From positions 1 to 64,000 of the forward strand of contig JADKAE010000027.1 of NCBI GenBank assembly GCA_016715405.1: a stretch of DNA of 64,000 bases. The letters run 5' to 3'. The DNA is from Saprospiraceae bacterium (GTDB taxonomy: Bacteria; Bacteroidota; Bacteroidia; Chitinophagales; Saprospiraceae). Every line of letters begins with the position of its first letter. Position 1 is the first letter of the stretch. This document shows positions 1 to 11,500 of this stretch, piece after piece. The position numbers and the translations under genes were made by a program. The notes under the pieces were generated by a model. The model was not told where the DNA came from. It searched no databases and saw only the letters and a list, made by a program, of their open reading frames with translations.

Positions 1-1365
1 AGAAGTAAGCTTTTTTGAAAAAAAGGAAAAATATTGGCCGATTTGACGATTGGGGCGGATGTGGCGAGTGCCTACCCTTTGAGATCAAACGGAGATTTGA
101 CAAGCCGTGGAATGCAATTATATGGAAACGGTTTCATTGTTGAAAATATAGATTCTGCTAAATTGGGCTACGGCAGAATTCCTGGAATTGAAAAATATAT
201 TCGTCCATATCTTAATGGTCGTGATTTAGCACAACGATCCCGAAATTCCATGGTTATTGATTTATTTGGGTTAAACCCTGATGAAGTTCGAAGTCAATTT
301 CCAGAATTGTATCAGTGGCTAGTAGAAAGAGTGAAACCTGAACGTGATCAAAGTAGAGAACCCAAAGTCAAAGAAAATTGGTGGTTACATGGTCGCACAA
401 GACCCGAACTGCGCGAGGCTATTGAAGACCTCTCCCGCTACATCGCCACCGTTGAAACTTCCAAACATCGTTTTTTTGTCTTTTTGGAGAAAGACGTTCT
501 ACCTGATAACAAACTGATAAACATTACTTTCGATGATGCGTACTTTTTAGGTGTACTTTCTAGTAAAATCCACGTAATGTGGGCTTTAGCAGCTGGTTCA
601 ATTTTGGGGCCAACCCCAGTTTATGTAAAAACAACCTGTTTCGAAACCTTCCCCTTCCCCGTTCCCACGGAGGCCCAAACCGCCCGCATCCGCGACCTGG
701 GCGAGCGGCTCGACGCGCATCGCAAGCGGCAGCAGGCGCAGCATGCCGAGCTCACGCTCACCGACATGTGCAACGTGCTGGAAAAAGGCGCGCAGGCGAG
801 CCGTTGAATGAAAAGAGCGCCGCACGCACGAGTGGGGCTTGGTGGCATCCTGCGGCAGTTGCACGACGAGCTCGACGCCGCCGTCGCCGAAGCCTACGGC
901 TGGCCCGCCGGTCTGTCCGAGGGCGAAATCCTGGAGCGCCTCGTGCGCCTCAACGCCGAGCGCACGGCAGAAGAGTCTGCCGGGCACATCCGCTGGTTGC
1001 GTCCGGAGTACCAGTCGCCCGGCGCCGCCAAAGCCGGCATCCAGGGCAAACTGCTCGAAGTAGAAGAAGAAAACACCGGGGCCGCTCCGGCGCCAGCCGG
1101 CAAGCGCCCCTGGCCAGATAGCTTAGCGGCCCAGGCCGCCGCCCTGCGCGACCTGTTGGCCGGCCTCGAAGCACCCGCCGGGTAGCTGCGCTAGCCGCCG
1201 CCTTCGAGCAAAGTCACCCCAAACGCCGCGCCGACATCCAGCGCCTGCTGGAGACCTGCTGCGCTGGGGCAGGCCGAGGAGTTGCAGGAGGGGTTGTGGG
1301 GGAGGACGTGGGGGAGGCTGCTTCGGGCTGGGTTGCAGAAAGACAGGAAGGGAGCCGACCGGTAA
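1..1365 (+). CDS. MmeI-like (type IIL) DNA methyltransferase, C-terminal part, frameshifted
   Basis: This is the C-terminal part of an MmeI-like class I SAM-dependent DNA methyltransferase, a family that modifies DNA and in its full form also cuts it; the catalytic N-terminus lies before the window. Family-typical segments are ADLTIGADVASA (34-70), PDNKLINITFDD, LGVLSSKIHVMWALAAG, FPFPVP, then ILRQLHDELDAAV, ILERLVRLNAER and, near the end, ALGQAEELQEGLWG. The last conserved pieces lie in different frames, so the open stretches 34-807 and 808-1185 plus the tail to TAA 1363-1365 are one gene. An in-frame TGA at 16-18 sits inside a T6-G-A7 tract; T5 and A8 would restore the reading SKLFEKKGKI. 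Further shifts fall near 785, 815, 840 and 1250. Either a consensus artefact or a decayed gene. Family assignment is confident; activity is unknown. Confidence 0.72.
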
Positions 1366-1401
1366 TAAGAGCTTATTTGGACATTCGTCAATTGGTTACA
1401 A

Positions 1402-2985
1402 ATGGCTAATTCAATACTCACAACACCATTTTACGAAGCCCCATTTTTTGGAAAAAGTTCTGCTTATGTGGGAGGGCGTGATCCGCTGGGTTTGCAAACC
1501 ACATCGGTGGCTACTTATTCGCTTTTGCTGCCAGGTATTACGAACGTAACCGAGCGGGTTCGGTATTGGAGTTTTTACTGTTGGCTGGTACACCTTTATG
1601 CCGAAAAAATCCGGGTGCCGGATTACAAAAAATTCATTCAGTTTATTCGCCGGGGGGAATTTTTACTGGCAGTTGCCATTCAAACATTAGACAAGTATGA
1701 ACCTGGCATTTCCGGGCAAAGAAAGGCGGCGCGAGCCATCCAGGATTTACCGCTTGATCTTAGCCAATATGCGGATATTCTGGTAAAAGGCACTCTCCGT
1801 TACTGGCAATATGAATCAGGAGCCTTTGGGCAGTACTTCGCAGGCGTCCTGATGGATTTAGGGCTCCTATTCAGAAACGATTATGAGATTTTTGTTTGTT
1901 CCGACCCAGACCGGCACGAGAAACTAAAAGACAACCTGGATGTCAGTGGCAAAGCACTTGCCCTTGCCTACCGGGAAGCTATCGGTCCTGATTTGGAGCT
2001 TAGATTCCTGGAAGTCCTCCAAAAAGGCATTGCCGGCAGCGATGATCTGCAAGCATTTGGTGAGAAGATGACGCTCTCTGCCATTCAACCAGGCACTACC
2101 GAATGGAGTTTGATCCGAAAAATACTGATTGGCAGGGATTTACCCGGGCGGGTTTCTAGAGAATATGGTACCTTTTTCCGGCAGAATACGATCCGGCTGT
2201 TTTTGGATTTTCGCAGGTTGGAGCCGGGGTGCCCCATTTTGGACTTCCCTTTTTGGTTGGAGGATCGAAAAGGGTTAGATACCGATGGATCACATTCCGA
2301 TTTTGCATTTGGATGGTATTACTATGCGGTGAATGAGCATTGGCACTACGCCAATGAGTTGATTTTGAAAGCCTTTCTGGATGCGCTAATCACGCGGGAT
2401 TTTTCTGATATGCACTCCTTTGTACAGGAGTTCATTTCGGGCATTCTTCAGTTGGACGCGGCAAGTTCCGGGCAAGTCTCCGTGAAATACTGGTTTAACT
2501 TTTGGAGAGAACGTGGTGATTTGTCTGAGGAAGAATCTGATAATACGGCCCAGACAGCCGCCTTGGGTTTTTTCAAGATACTCGATCTTCAGGAGTCATA
2601 CAGCAATGATCTCGATGCATTCATCCAGTTTGGCCGGCGGCTCGGCGTTGAGCGCCGGGGCGATTTTGCACACGGGCTGCGGCATGTCGGGGAACATACG
2701 CATCTCCCACCTGCAGATTTTTTAGAATGGTATTTAGTCCGGCATATCCTGAACCGGCATTTGTTCGTAGCCATGGACAAACTCGCCACAACAGGTGTAA
2801 ACACGCAAAAATTCAAGCTGGAGGAACAAACATTGATTTTCATCAACAGCATTGGCGTAGGTTATACTAACCCACGACTGAAGGAGCTTGTCAGATTTCT
2901 CAAGGACCTTAATGTGTTGGACCAAGACTATTTCCCCACAGAAATCGCCGGCACATTCCTAACATCAGAATTACACCAACCATGA
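1402..2985 (+). CDS. Hypothetical protein, 527 aa, between methyltransferase and PLD nuclease
   Basis: I do not recognise this protein. It is an uninterrupted 527-residue ORF starting at ATG 1402, with no signal peptide, membrane segment or nucleotide-binding motif that I can see. It is rich in aromatic and acidic residues and looks cytoplasmic and mostly helical. The N-terminus contains GGRDPLGLQTTSVATYSLLL and a Trp/Tyr-rich segment, RVRYWSFYCWLVHLYAEK. Its stop (TGA 2983-2985) overlaps the ATG of the PLD gene (2982-2984) as ATGA, which points to translational coupling and a shared role. It begins 36 bases after the methyltransferase ends. Placement between a DNA methyltransferase and an HKD nuclease suggests a defence or DNA-processing module, but that is inferred from context only. 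Confidence 0.7.
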   Translation: MANSILTTPFYEAPFFGKSSAYVGGRDPLGLQTTSVATYSLLLPGITNVTERVRYWSFYCWLVHLYAEKIRVPDYKKFIQFIRRGEFLLAVAIQTLDKYEPGISGQRKAARAIQDLPLDLSQYADILVKGTLRYWQYESGAFGQYFAGVLMDLGLLFRNDYEIFVCSDPDRHEKLKDNLDVSGKALALAYREAIGPDLELRFLEVLQKGIAGSDDLQAFGEKMTLSAIQPGTTEWSLIRKILIGRDLPGRVSREYGTFFRQNTIRLFLDFRRLEPGCPILDFPFWLEDRKGLDTDGSHSDFAFGWYYYAVNEHWHYANELILKAFLDALITRDFSDMHSFVQEFISGILQLDAASSGQVSVKYWFNFWRERGDLSEEESDNTAQTAALGFFKILDLQESYSNDLDAFIQFGRRLGVERRGDFAHGLRHVGEHTHLPPADFLEWYLVRHILNRHLFVAMDKLATTGVNTQKFKLEEQTLIFINSIGVGYTNPRLKELVRFLKDLNVLDQDYFPTEIAGTFLTSELHQP

Positions 2986-5583
2986 GCCTCCAACGAACAC
3001 CTTCTTGATTTTCTGTCAGGGTGCGAGATGGCTTGCATTCCGCCATACTAACTACCTATTCGTTCGATTTTTATTTTTTTGAAAAGGTGCTGCTGCGCCG
3101 CCTGCGTTCGATTGGCGTTCGTAATGTAGTGGTTTTGGCAGACGCGACTATGCTGCATGAGGCTACACGGTATTCAGGCAACTTTGTTACGAGCCGTTCC
3201 AAATCTTACAACCTTGTTCCGGTTGATTGTGGCGGTGCGTTTCATCCGAAAATGCTGTTGCTGTTAGCTGAAGAATCCGGCTGGTTAGCCCTTGGTTCCG
3301 GAAATCTGACGGAATCGGGACATGGCAAAAATGACGAAATTTGGGGGGCGTTCTACTATCCTGAGACTGAGCAGAGTCACCAGAATTTATTTGCCGGAGC
3401 TTGGGACTTTATCAAAATCTTAAGAGACAATTATTTGAGCGGCTTTGCGAAAAAACAAATCGCAGAAGCCGAGCAATACGCTTCCTGGCTTGGCGCATTA
3501 CCCAGCCATCTCCCCGGAACATGGTCGAAGGCTGCGGACGGAACCGACATCATGCTGATCCATTCGGGAGGCGAGTCAACGGTTTGGGAACAACTGATTC
3601 AAAACCTGCCTCGTGAGCAGGTAGAACGCATCACGGTATTTTCACCTTTTTTCGATGATCGGGGCTTAGCATTGCAAAGGTTGAGGGAGCACTTTCCAGG
3701 CGCCATGCTTCGAGTGGTGACGGAACCGGTCTGGGGGCAACTACCATTAAAATTAGTAAAGCATGTCCATGATCAGGTTCAATTCTTTGATTGAAAACGC
3801 TTGCCGATGGTTCAACCGAATCGAAAACCGTTGGTTGCATGCCAAGGTTATTGTTTTTGAAACGAACCCGGCGGGTAGTTTTTGTTGTTGGGCAGCTCAA
3901 TGCCACGCCGGCAGGGTTTGGTCTGGGCGGTAGCAACCACGAAGCGAACCTGCTATTGTATAACCCGGAGCTGAATTTTCTGGATGCTTTGGGATTAAGC
4001 CTTACAGCTGACAAGGCCGTTGAATTGTCCAGTTTGGCTAACAATCGGCCGGTAGTCGCGCTAAATTCCCCAAAAGGCGTAACCTTTGAGACACTCATTT
4101 CAGCCGCAGAACTGGATGAGCCTGATCTTCAGGTTTTTGTTACCAAGCCCTTGGACAAACCGGTGCGATTGGTTTTATTCGATGGAGAAGGGCTTGAAAT
4201 ACAATCCGTAGAGACTACTTTCGAAAAGAGCGGTCCGGCAGCTTTTCGTTTTCAGGGAAATAAGGCCCCGTTCGCCTGTCAAATCTTCGACCTTGACACG
4301 GGACAACCGTGCAGCAACAGGCAGATCATTGTAAGTCTGCTGGAATTAAGAAAAACAAACCCTGATCCTGCCCGGGCAAAATGGGAGGCAATGTTGGACA
4401 ATATACGGGATGGTGATAATCAAGCACTTGTTGGTATCCTGCCGCTGCTTGACCTCGAATCGCCTGAGCCAACACAAACACATCGAGAACACGGGATGCG
4501 GATTACGACCGAAACTGCTGAATACTCCTCGTCAATACCGTTGGCAGATGTCGAATTGTCGGAAGCGGAATTTACCAGAATCCCCGATGATCACATTTAC
4601 CGATCCCAGACGCTGCACCATGACCCGGCGCGAGACCTCGCCAATTTTCTACTGCAGATCGGATTAGACAACCCTGTCGCTGACGATGAGATCGATACCG
4701 ACACGGACGAAGAACTCCTTGATGTGGAGTCGGGTGAGCGCAAAGACAGCGTGACCATCAGCGCTCAGAAAAAGAATAAGCCGGATACCACAGATAAGGA
4801 AGCAACGAAGTTCAAGGCATTTCTCGGAAGATTCCAAAAGTGTTGTCCAGTGCCGTCGATAGCTATTTGAAGAAAACCAAAACCAACCGGCTTGCACCAC
4901 CACTGACATCCCGCGACCTGTCTCATTTTCTTATCGCCCTGCGATTGATGATCCGGTATGGCGACCGCAAACCCAAAGATACCCCAACAAATACATCTCC
5001 TGTTTTCCCGTTACATCACGGAATAACGCAAGCGTGGGAACCCAGGAAAATCGAATCCGCACAGATCGCCTGTTATGAAATCATCGGAAAAATGTTGCTC
5101 CTGATGAATAAAGGAATGCCAACGGCTCAAACGAAACGGGAAGAAAGCCGCCTGCAGGAAATGAAAAACACCATTTTCATCGACGCACTTTTTCTTTTTG
5201 CTGTTGCGCTTACTGAAAATTCCTATACGGATTATACCCCCTTGCTTTATTACAACCATCTGCTTCATTTCCCTGAATCGCGCCAAATCGATACAGCGAG
5301 CTTGAGTTAGCAGTTGGAGCTTCGGGGAAAATTCGGCTGCGGGATTTACAAAACAACGTTGAACCGCGCCGTACCAGACTATGAAAAATATCTGCAATAT
5401 TTAGATGCCCATTTTGAGAATAAAGACTTGCATCAACGGCATCGCATTCCCATTGAAAACCAGCGCTATTACCTGCTGGAAAGTTACTATGGAGTAAGTT
5501 TGGTTGAAAACAAGAATTTTAATCCCCGGTATCACCCTGGTGGGGGGTGTGATGGAGAGGGGGGGTATTGTTTGGGGTTGTGA
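2982..5583 (+). CDS. Phospholipase D-like (two HKD motifs) nuclease-type protein, frameshifted
   Basis: About 865 residues if the frames are joined. The first half-site is FHPKM...GSGNLTESG (about 3241-3320). The second is LHAKVIVF (about 3834) followed by GSSNATPAG (about 3890) once one A is restored, so two HxK/GSxN half-sites form a PLD active site as in nuclease members of the family. Open stretches are 3021-3794, 3791-4870, 4840-5310 and 5314-5583. An in-frame TGA at 3006-3008 and a TAG at 5308-5310 are each bypassed by plausible protein in a neighbouring frame (LLDFLSG; RYSELELAVGASGKIRLRD). The start is ATG 2982, overlapping the stop of the upstream gene. The gene ends in a G-rich tract 15 bases from the end of the convergent TcA gene. 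The family is clear; substrate and partners are not. Confidence 0.68.
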
Positions 5584-5597
5584 ATTATCTCATCGTA

Positions 5598-8500
5598 TCA
5601 TACTGGCAAATTTAAAGTGTAGGGAATAATCAAGTACATATCCTCCGGCCATTGCCAACCTTCTTTGGGTTTGAGGAAATTAATACCCTCCGAGTCAAGG
5701 GTGATGGTAAAATATTCTCCATTATTACCTAGACCTTGTTTCAACGGATTGGCGCTACCTTTTGCATATATCATGTACCTTTTATTGTCAATTTGGATTC
5801 CCTATTGCGCAATGATAATCAACTACAAACAAAACATCAAGTGCATCTTGAATACTTTCCATATCTTCAACTGATACCGTAAGAGTCATCCCATCTGGCA
5901 AAACCTGAGCTGAAAGAGGCATATCTTTCTCCAAAGTTCTCTTTATTCGGCTAGAAACTTCTTTCTTAAGTTGTATGCCTTTCCTGGTGAAAAAGGGGAA
6001 GTACGCTTCCGTAAGATTAAGTGTCACTGATTGTTCTCCTTTTTTCAGCAATTCTAATTGAGCAGGAAATTCATTGCGCATACTTATCAAACGTTTCAAA
6101 TCTGAATCCGACGGTCTCATTGCGTCAGATGTTCGCCCATCCTTAGCATTATAACTGATATGTAAAATGACGTCCGAAATAGTATGGTAGTCAAACGGCG
6201 GATAATCCTTTGGCGGAAGTTGCACCGACCATTCACTATTAATGGCTCCTGCTCCTTCAAATGGTAAGTACCTTTCATCTCTGAAACTGAATTCAAACAT
6301 ACCGTTGTCATTCATTGCATTACTAGTCGTTATAAGAGTTGCCACTGGCATTTGAGGACTTAATTCGGAACTTTCATTCATTCGAACAGAACCTTTGGAT
6401 AAAGCAAGAGAACAGCCCACACCCGTATAAGGGCCCGTTATACAAGGTATTGTAAGGCTGACTGATTTGATAATACGCCTGTAATGTTTGGGATACATTA
6501 GATCAAATGCCCATTCTGGTATTTTAAATTTGCATTCCCCCGTATTTTGCAGATCCAATAATTTTTCAGGATCTATCATACGCAATGAGAATGACTGTGT
6601 AATCTCCAAATCACGGGTATGGTTCATTATAAATGCATGCTCCATTTGCTGCAATGAAAGCATCAATTTTTCACCAGCTAATAAGCCCATTCGATCGTTT
6701 TGCCAATATTCACTATCACTGCCGATGAAAGAGGCTGCATCATCGCCGCGCTCAAAACGGTAGCTTTGTTCTGCCATTTGCGCCATGCGCAAGGCTGTGG
6801 CGTATGCCATTCTGTGTAGGCGCGTTAAGGTAGTGGCGTAATAGTTGTACAAACCTAAGTTTGTGAACTTGTCCTTGTAAAATTCTAAAAGTTCTTTGCC
6901 ATGTTCCCAGTTTTGATCGTGTACTTCCAAGTCTTTTTCGGCTATTTGTATGCGGATATTGGCTGCAAGGAGTTGTTTGTCTATTTGCGTGAGTTCTTGC
7001 TTGGCTTGGTCTCTGAGCTGCTTCCATTCTTGTTCACGACGTTGATTGCCACCCTCATAGGACATAGAATCAGCGGCTTGATGAAGTAACCCGGATGAAA
7101 ATCTAATTACATCTCCTGCTATTTCAGCCCCATCTCTTGCTTCTTCAGCACCTGTTGAGAAAGCAATACCAGCAATTTTGGGGATTAGACTAAGTTGTCC
7201 TGAAAGTGTAAGAAGTGTAATAGCTGAAGGCATTAAACCATTGCCAGTATGTTTCAATATCTGCTGTGCAGTTTCCCAAGAGATTAATCCTTCATTTATT
7301 AAACCTTCATAATGATTCATTCGGTTTTCAACATTAATACGTGACTCGGTTAAGCTATTTTCATTTTCCCTCGCTTCTTTTATCTGATTTGTTTTTAACT
7401 GCCGGCTCATTTTGAAAATAAAATTTTCATGCCGTGCTCTGATTAAGCCCAGTTCTTCTCCATCTTTTTTCTCTAAAGCACTTAACAGTTCCGAGCCAAA
7501 ACTTTGCAGGGTTTGGGCATATTGTTTTGCTTTTTCGATAAGGTAAGTGAAGCGATAAGGTGATACGGAAACAGACCCCGTTGCCAATCCTACAACTTCT
7601 TCAATGCTCAAACCCGCTGCTCGTGCGCGCACAAGCAACATCGGATCAATTGGCGGCTGGAAGAGTGCCAATTGCCTTGTTATGCCTTTAATGTTTTTGC
7701 AATGGCGAATTTTAAACAGCCTGTCTTCGACCCAATCCCAATATTTGCGGAGGTTGGGGTTGCTGGGAACGCAAAATGCTAAGAATGAGCCCGCTTGAGC
7801 CAATTTTTTTTCACTCTTGGAAGTAGCACATTTAACAGTGCCAGATGAAACTACTCCCTCTGTATAAAGTAGAAAATCATTCACATCTGGTTTTGCCCTG
7901 ATTTTCTCATAAGTCATAGATTCAGTTGGTGCTTGAACAGCCCCGCCCAATTCAATCGGCCTTGGCCCAAGAATATCTTGTGCCAACACATAGAGCATGG
8001 TCGCTTCATTGATGCTTTCCATGGTGTCCTGGGTAAAGAGTTTGTCACCCCAATCCAGCAGGTTGTCAATATATTTCATCACCACCGCTTTTTGGTAGGC
8101 CATTCTGCGTTGACGTGCTATGGCGTGCGGGTTGAAGGGATCTTCTTCATAGGCTTGAACGACAGGGCTCTTAACTCCCACTTCGATTATATAATTTATC
8201 GTCTCCATCTCTTTCTCCTCTCTGAAACGCCAATACTGCCAATATTGACCATCAGATGCAAATGGGTCAAAAATACGGTGATACCACCATTGGGCTTCGC
8301 GGTATTTGCCTTCGGCGTGGAGGTGTTGGGCGATGGTGAAGGGGATGTGGAGGAAGAGTTCTTCGTAGTAATTATTGAAGGCGCAATTTTTGCCTAATAG
8401 TGAAGCATATTTAAAAGTATCTTCTTGGATTTAGGCAAAAAGAAATCCTTCAAGCCTTTCGATCTTAATAATAAAAAGAGCTTCGTTAAATAAATTTGGG

Positions 8501-11500
8501 TTAGAAATTGCCTTTATGCTCCCCCCACCATTCGGATTCAGTATGAATGCGTAAGTAAAGTCAGAGGAATCCGTAAATAAATAAGATTTCAAAGAGTCGC
8601 ACTGTTTAGGAATTATATTGGCATCCTTAGAAATTGTAAAAATTATTCGTTTTTCACCGTCATATACAAAAGATCCAAAGTCGAAAGGGGTATCAGATAG
8701 AGCAGCGTATTTTATATCATTTTTGATATCTAAACTATTGTTTGGGTTTGGACTACCATTTAGAAAAAGAGTATGTTTTGTGTAAGCAGCCCTATCCTTA
8801 TTTACGGTTATTGAGCTTGCACGTTTTGCAAAATGACCTTTACACTTATTATTTTCAATAGATAAGTCGTAGTATAAATACGCCTGAACTGTCTGATATT
8901 CATCAACCCACAAATCAAACCAACATTGAGATATGTGTTCTTCTTCAGAGTACTTATTTTTGTATGTAATGTATTCGGACCATGACATATAACCTGTCGT
9001 TAGGTCCACGTTTTTAAGTATTGTTTCAATTTTTAGGCGATATGGCGGAAGTATTACCTCCATTGGTACACCCCATTGGAACATCCTGCTCGTTAAATGT
9101 TATTTTTATAGATTCGAAAAAATTTGGATTTAAATCCCAATAATACCTAATTGCTATACTACGGTTTTCGTATTTAAAGGAAAATGGTTTGCCAAAATAT
9201 GATTTTGAAAAAAGATCTAGTACAAAATCTTCACTATCAATTTTGGATTTTAATTATTCCTTGTATCTCGTTCAAATTAAACAAGGAGAAGCCTATGTAA
9301 ATTTTTTGTGGAATACTCCACTTTTTTTTCGCTTAGGTAAGCATATTTTGTGAAAATCTTAAACTGATACAAACTGTCTCCCTCATTTTTATCCATTTTC
9401 TTCCTCTCCACGTGCGTCCAAAAAACATACAACTTGCCATCCAAAACAACTGGTGTAAGGTCGTTCGCTTCTATGCTCAATTCTACTTTCACCCAAGGTG
9501 TCCAAAGTCCATCTTCTATCAAATAAGTACGGTAGTAATATTGATAAGGCTCTTCGTGCGTTCTCGCAAAGAAGTAATACAAATTTTTAATGCCATTATT
9601 GTCGCCTTCAATCGGCTGACAAAAACTACCGACAAAAACCAATCGACTCAGTTGTATTACTTGCGATAAATATTTTCGATATGCCTGCTCCGCGCTTTCA
9701 TGCGAGATTTTTGTTTGCAGCAATTCATCTTCCAATTCCTTAAACTCCGGTGTTTTATCATCGCGGAGGTCGGGTTCAAGGTAATTTTCAGGGTATAAAA
9801 ATACTTTGCGATTGGCTTCCCAGACTCGATAATTTTTCCGCCATTGCCATTGCTCTACATCTGATTCGTTTAAAACCGCGTGGTATTGATCCTGTTGCTG
9901 TCCTTGCTGTTTTTCCAAACCCATGAGGCAGCGGTGTAGATACAGTTGAAGGCTACCCGTTGCCGCTACAATTTTAGAGGTGCGGAAGCAACTGCCCATT
10001 TCGGCATCCAGAAGGAAGTATTCATATATGTCATTGCGGCTTTTAAATTGGTAACCATATCCCCCCATACTTGTCAGTTCAATCAAATATGCACAATAGG
10101 CATCACGTTTGATAGCATTGATTCGGTCGCGGTAGCCTTCAAATACATCTTCCCACTCTTCAACTTTACGGTATTTTGCCTTAAACGCGCCCGCCATCAT
10201 ATCGGCAGCCTGTCTTACTTGTTCAAATGATTCGGACAAGCCGATTTGTTTCAGCGCCTTGCCGTCTATACCCAATTTTGTACATATATTGAGGTGGTTT
10301 TGCAATTGAAGCAGCGTGTTCATGATAATTTTAGACACATTATTTGCAGCCATCACGGATTTTACCAAATAGGGGTCTTTATTAAACCAAATACCCAAGC
10401 CGATTTCCAATGTTGTATCGGTTGATAATAAAATCTGTTGAAATAACTCCTCTTGTTCCGGATGCAAAGCCGAGGCCTCCTGATAATTGCGAAGGGCTTC
10501 CACCACGTCCAGTGACAAAATATTGCTATCTTCCAGCAGGATCGGTCTCAACGGGTTGGGTATAGAAGGGTCGGGCTCTGTCGCTGAAGAGAATTTAATG
10601 TTAAACAAATCAGGATTGGACTTTGCCAGATCAAAAAGCTTGTCGGATAGTTTAAGTGTAGATATTAATATGGCCAAACGCTCCATATTGCGCAGGCGAT
10701 CCAAAATGATCCTCTTTAAAGGTACTAAATTGTCATCGTCAGATGTCGAGTCATGTAATAATAGGCTTGCATCTTTAACGGTTCTCAAAAAAGTGAAATA
10801 GGATATCTTTATAAACTCTCTCAAGTGTTTTACATTGTTATATGTTTTATAAATAAATTCATCGATAAACAATTCAAATTGAACGTTTCGCTCAACAGTA
10901 GGTATTCTTTTTTCTATGTTCTCCGCCTCTTCCGAGCGAAAGACGTTTGCCCAAAAATTCTTGGCAAGATCGAGCAAATCCTCAACTGTTTTTTCTGTGG
11001 TTTTGAAATTAGCGCCGGCGGATTCAATTCCATCAACAATCAACATCATTAGCGCTGTGTTGATTGGTCCATATTTTAACCTTTCTGCAAACTCAACAAC
11101 TTGCATCCATTGTATTTGAGGCTTGATGGGCAATGCCCAAATACCTCCATTTTTATAGCGATCAGCGAGCGAATTGTCTTTAAGTTTAGTACCCGGAAAC
11201 AACTTAGTATCTGTCCCAATTCCATGCCCAAACCACCATGTGGCACATAAATTCCTTGTCCATACATATCATCAAGTGTACCAACAATCCAAATCAATTG
11301 CTCCACTGGTATTTGAAGGAACCGGGATAATTCACTGTATCGGAAAAAGGTAGAAATGATATTTTGATCAATTATCAACCTAAACCCTGCTTCAGTCTCT
11401 AATTTTTGAATGCTTTCAAAAACATAAGCTATAAATAACTGGAAATCAGTTAAGGACAAACTAAGTGCCCCAAGCAATGCATTTATGGTTTCATGTTGTG

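Noticed and set aside
16..5310. In-frame TGA/TAG codons at 16, 3006 and 5308 as possible stop-codon recoding
   Set aside because: Each is flanked by good protein in a neighbouring frame and can be removed by one or two homopolymer corrections; normal TGA stops are used elsewhere in the window.
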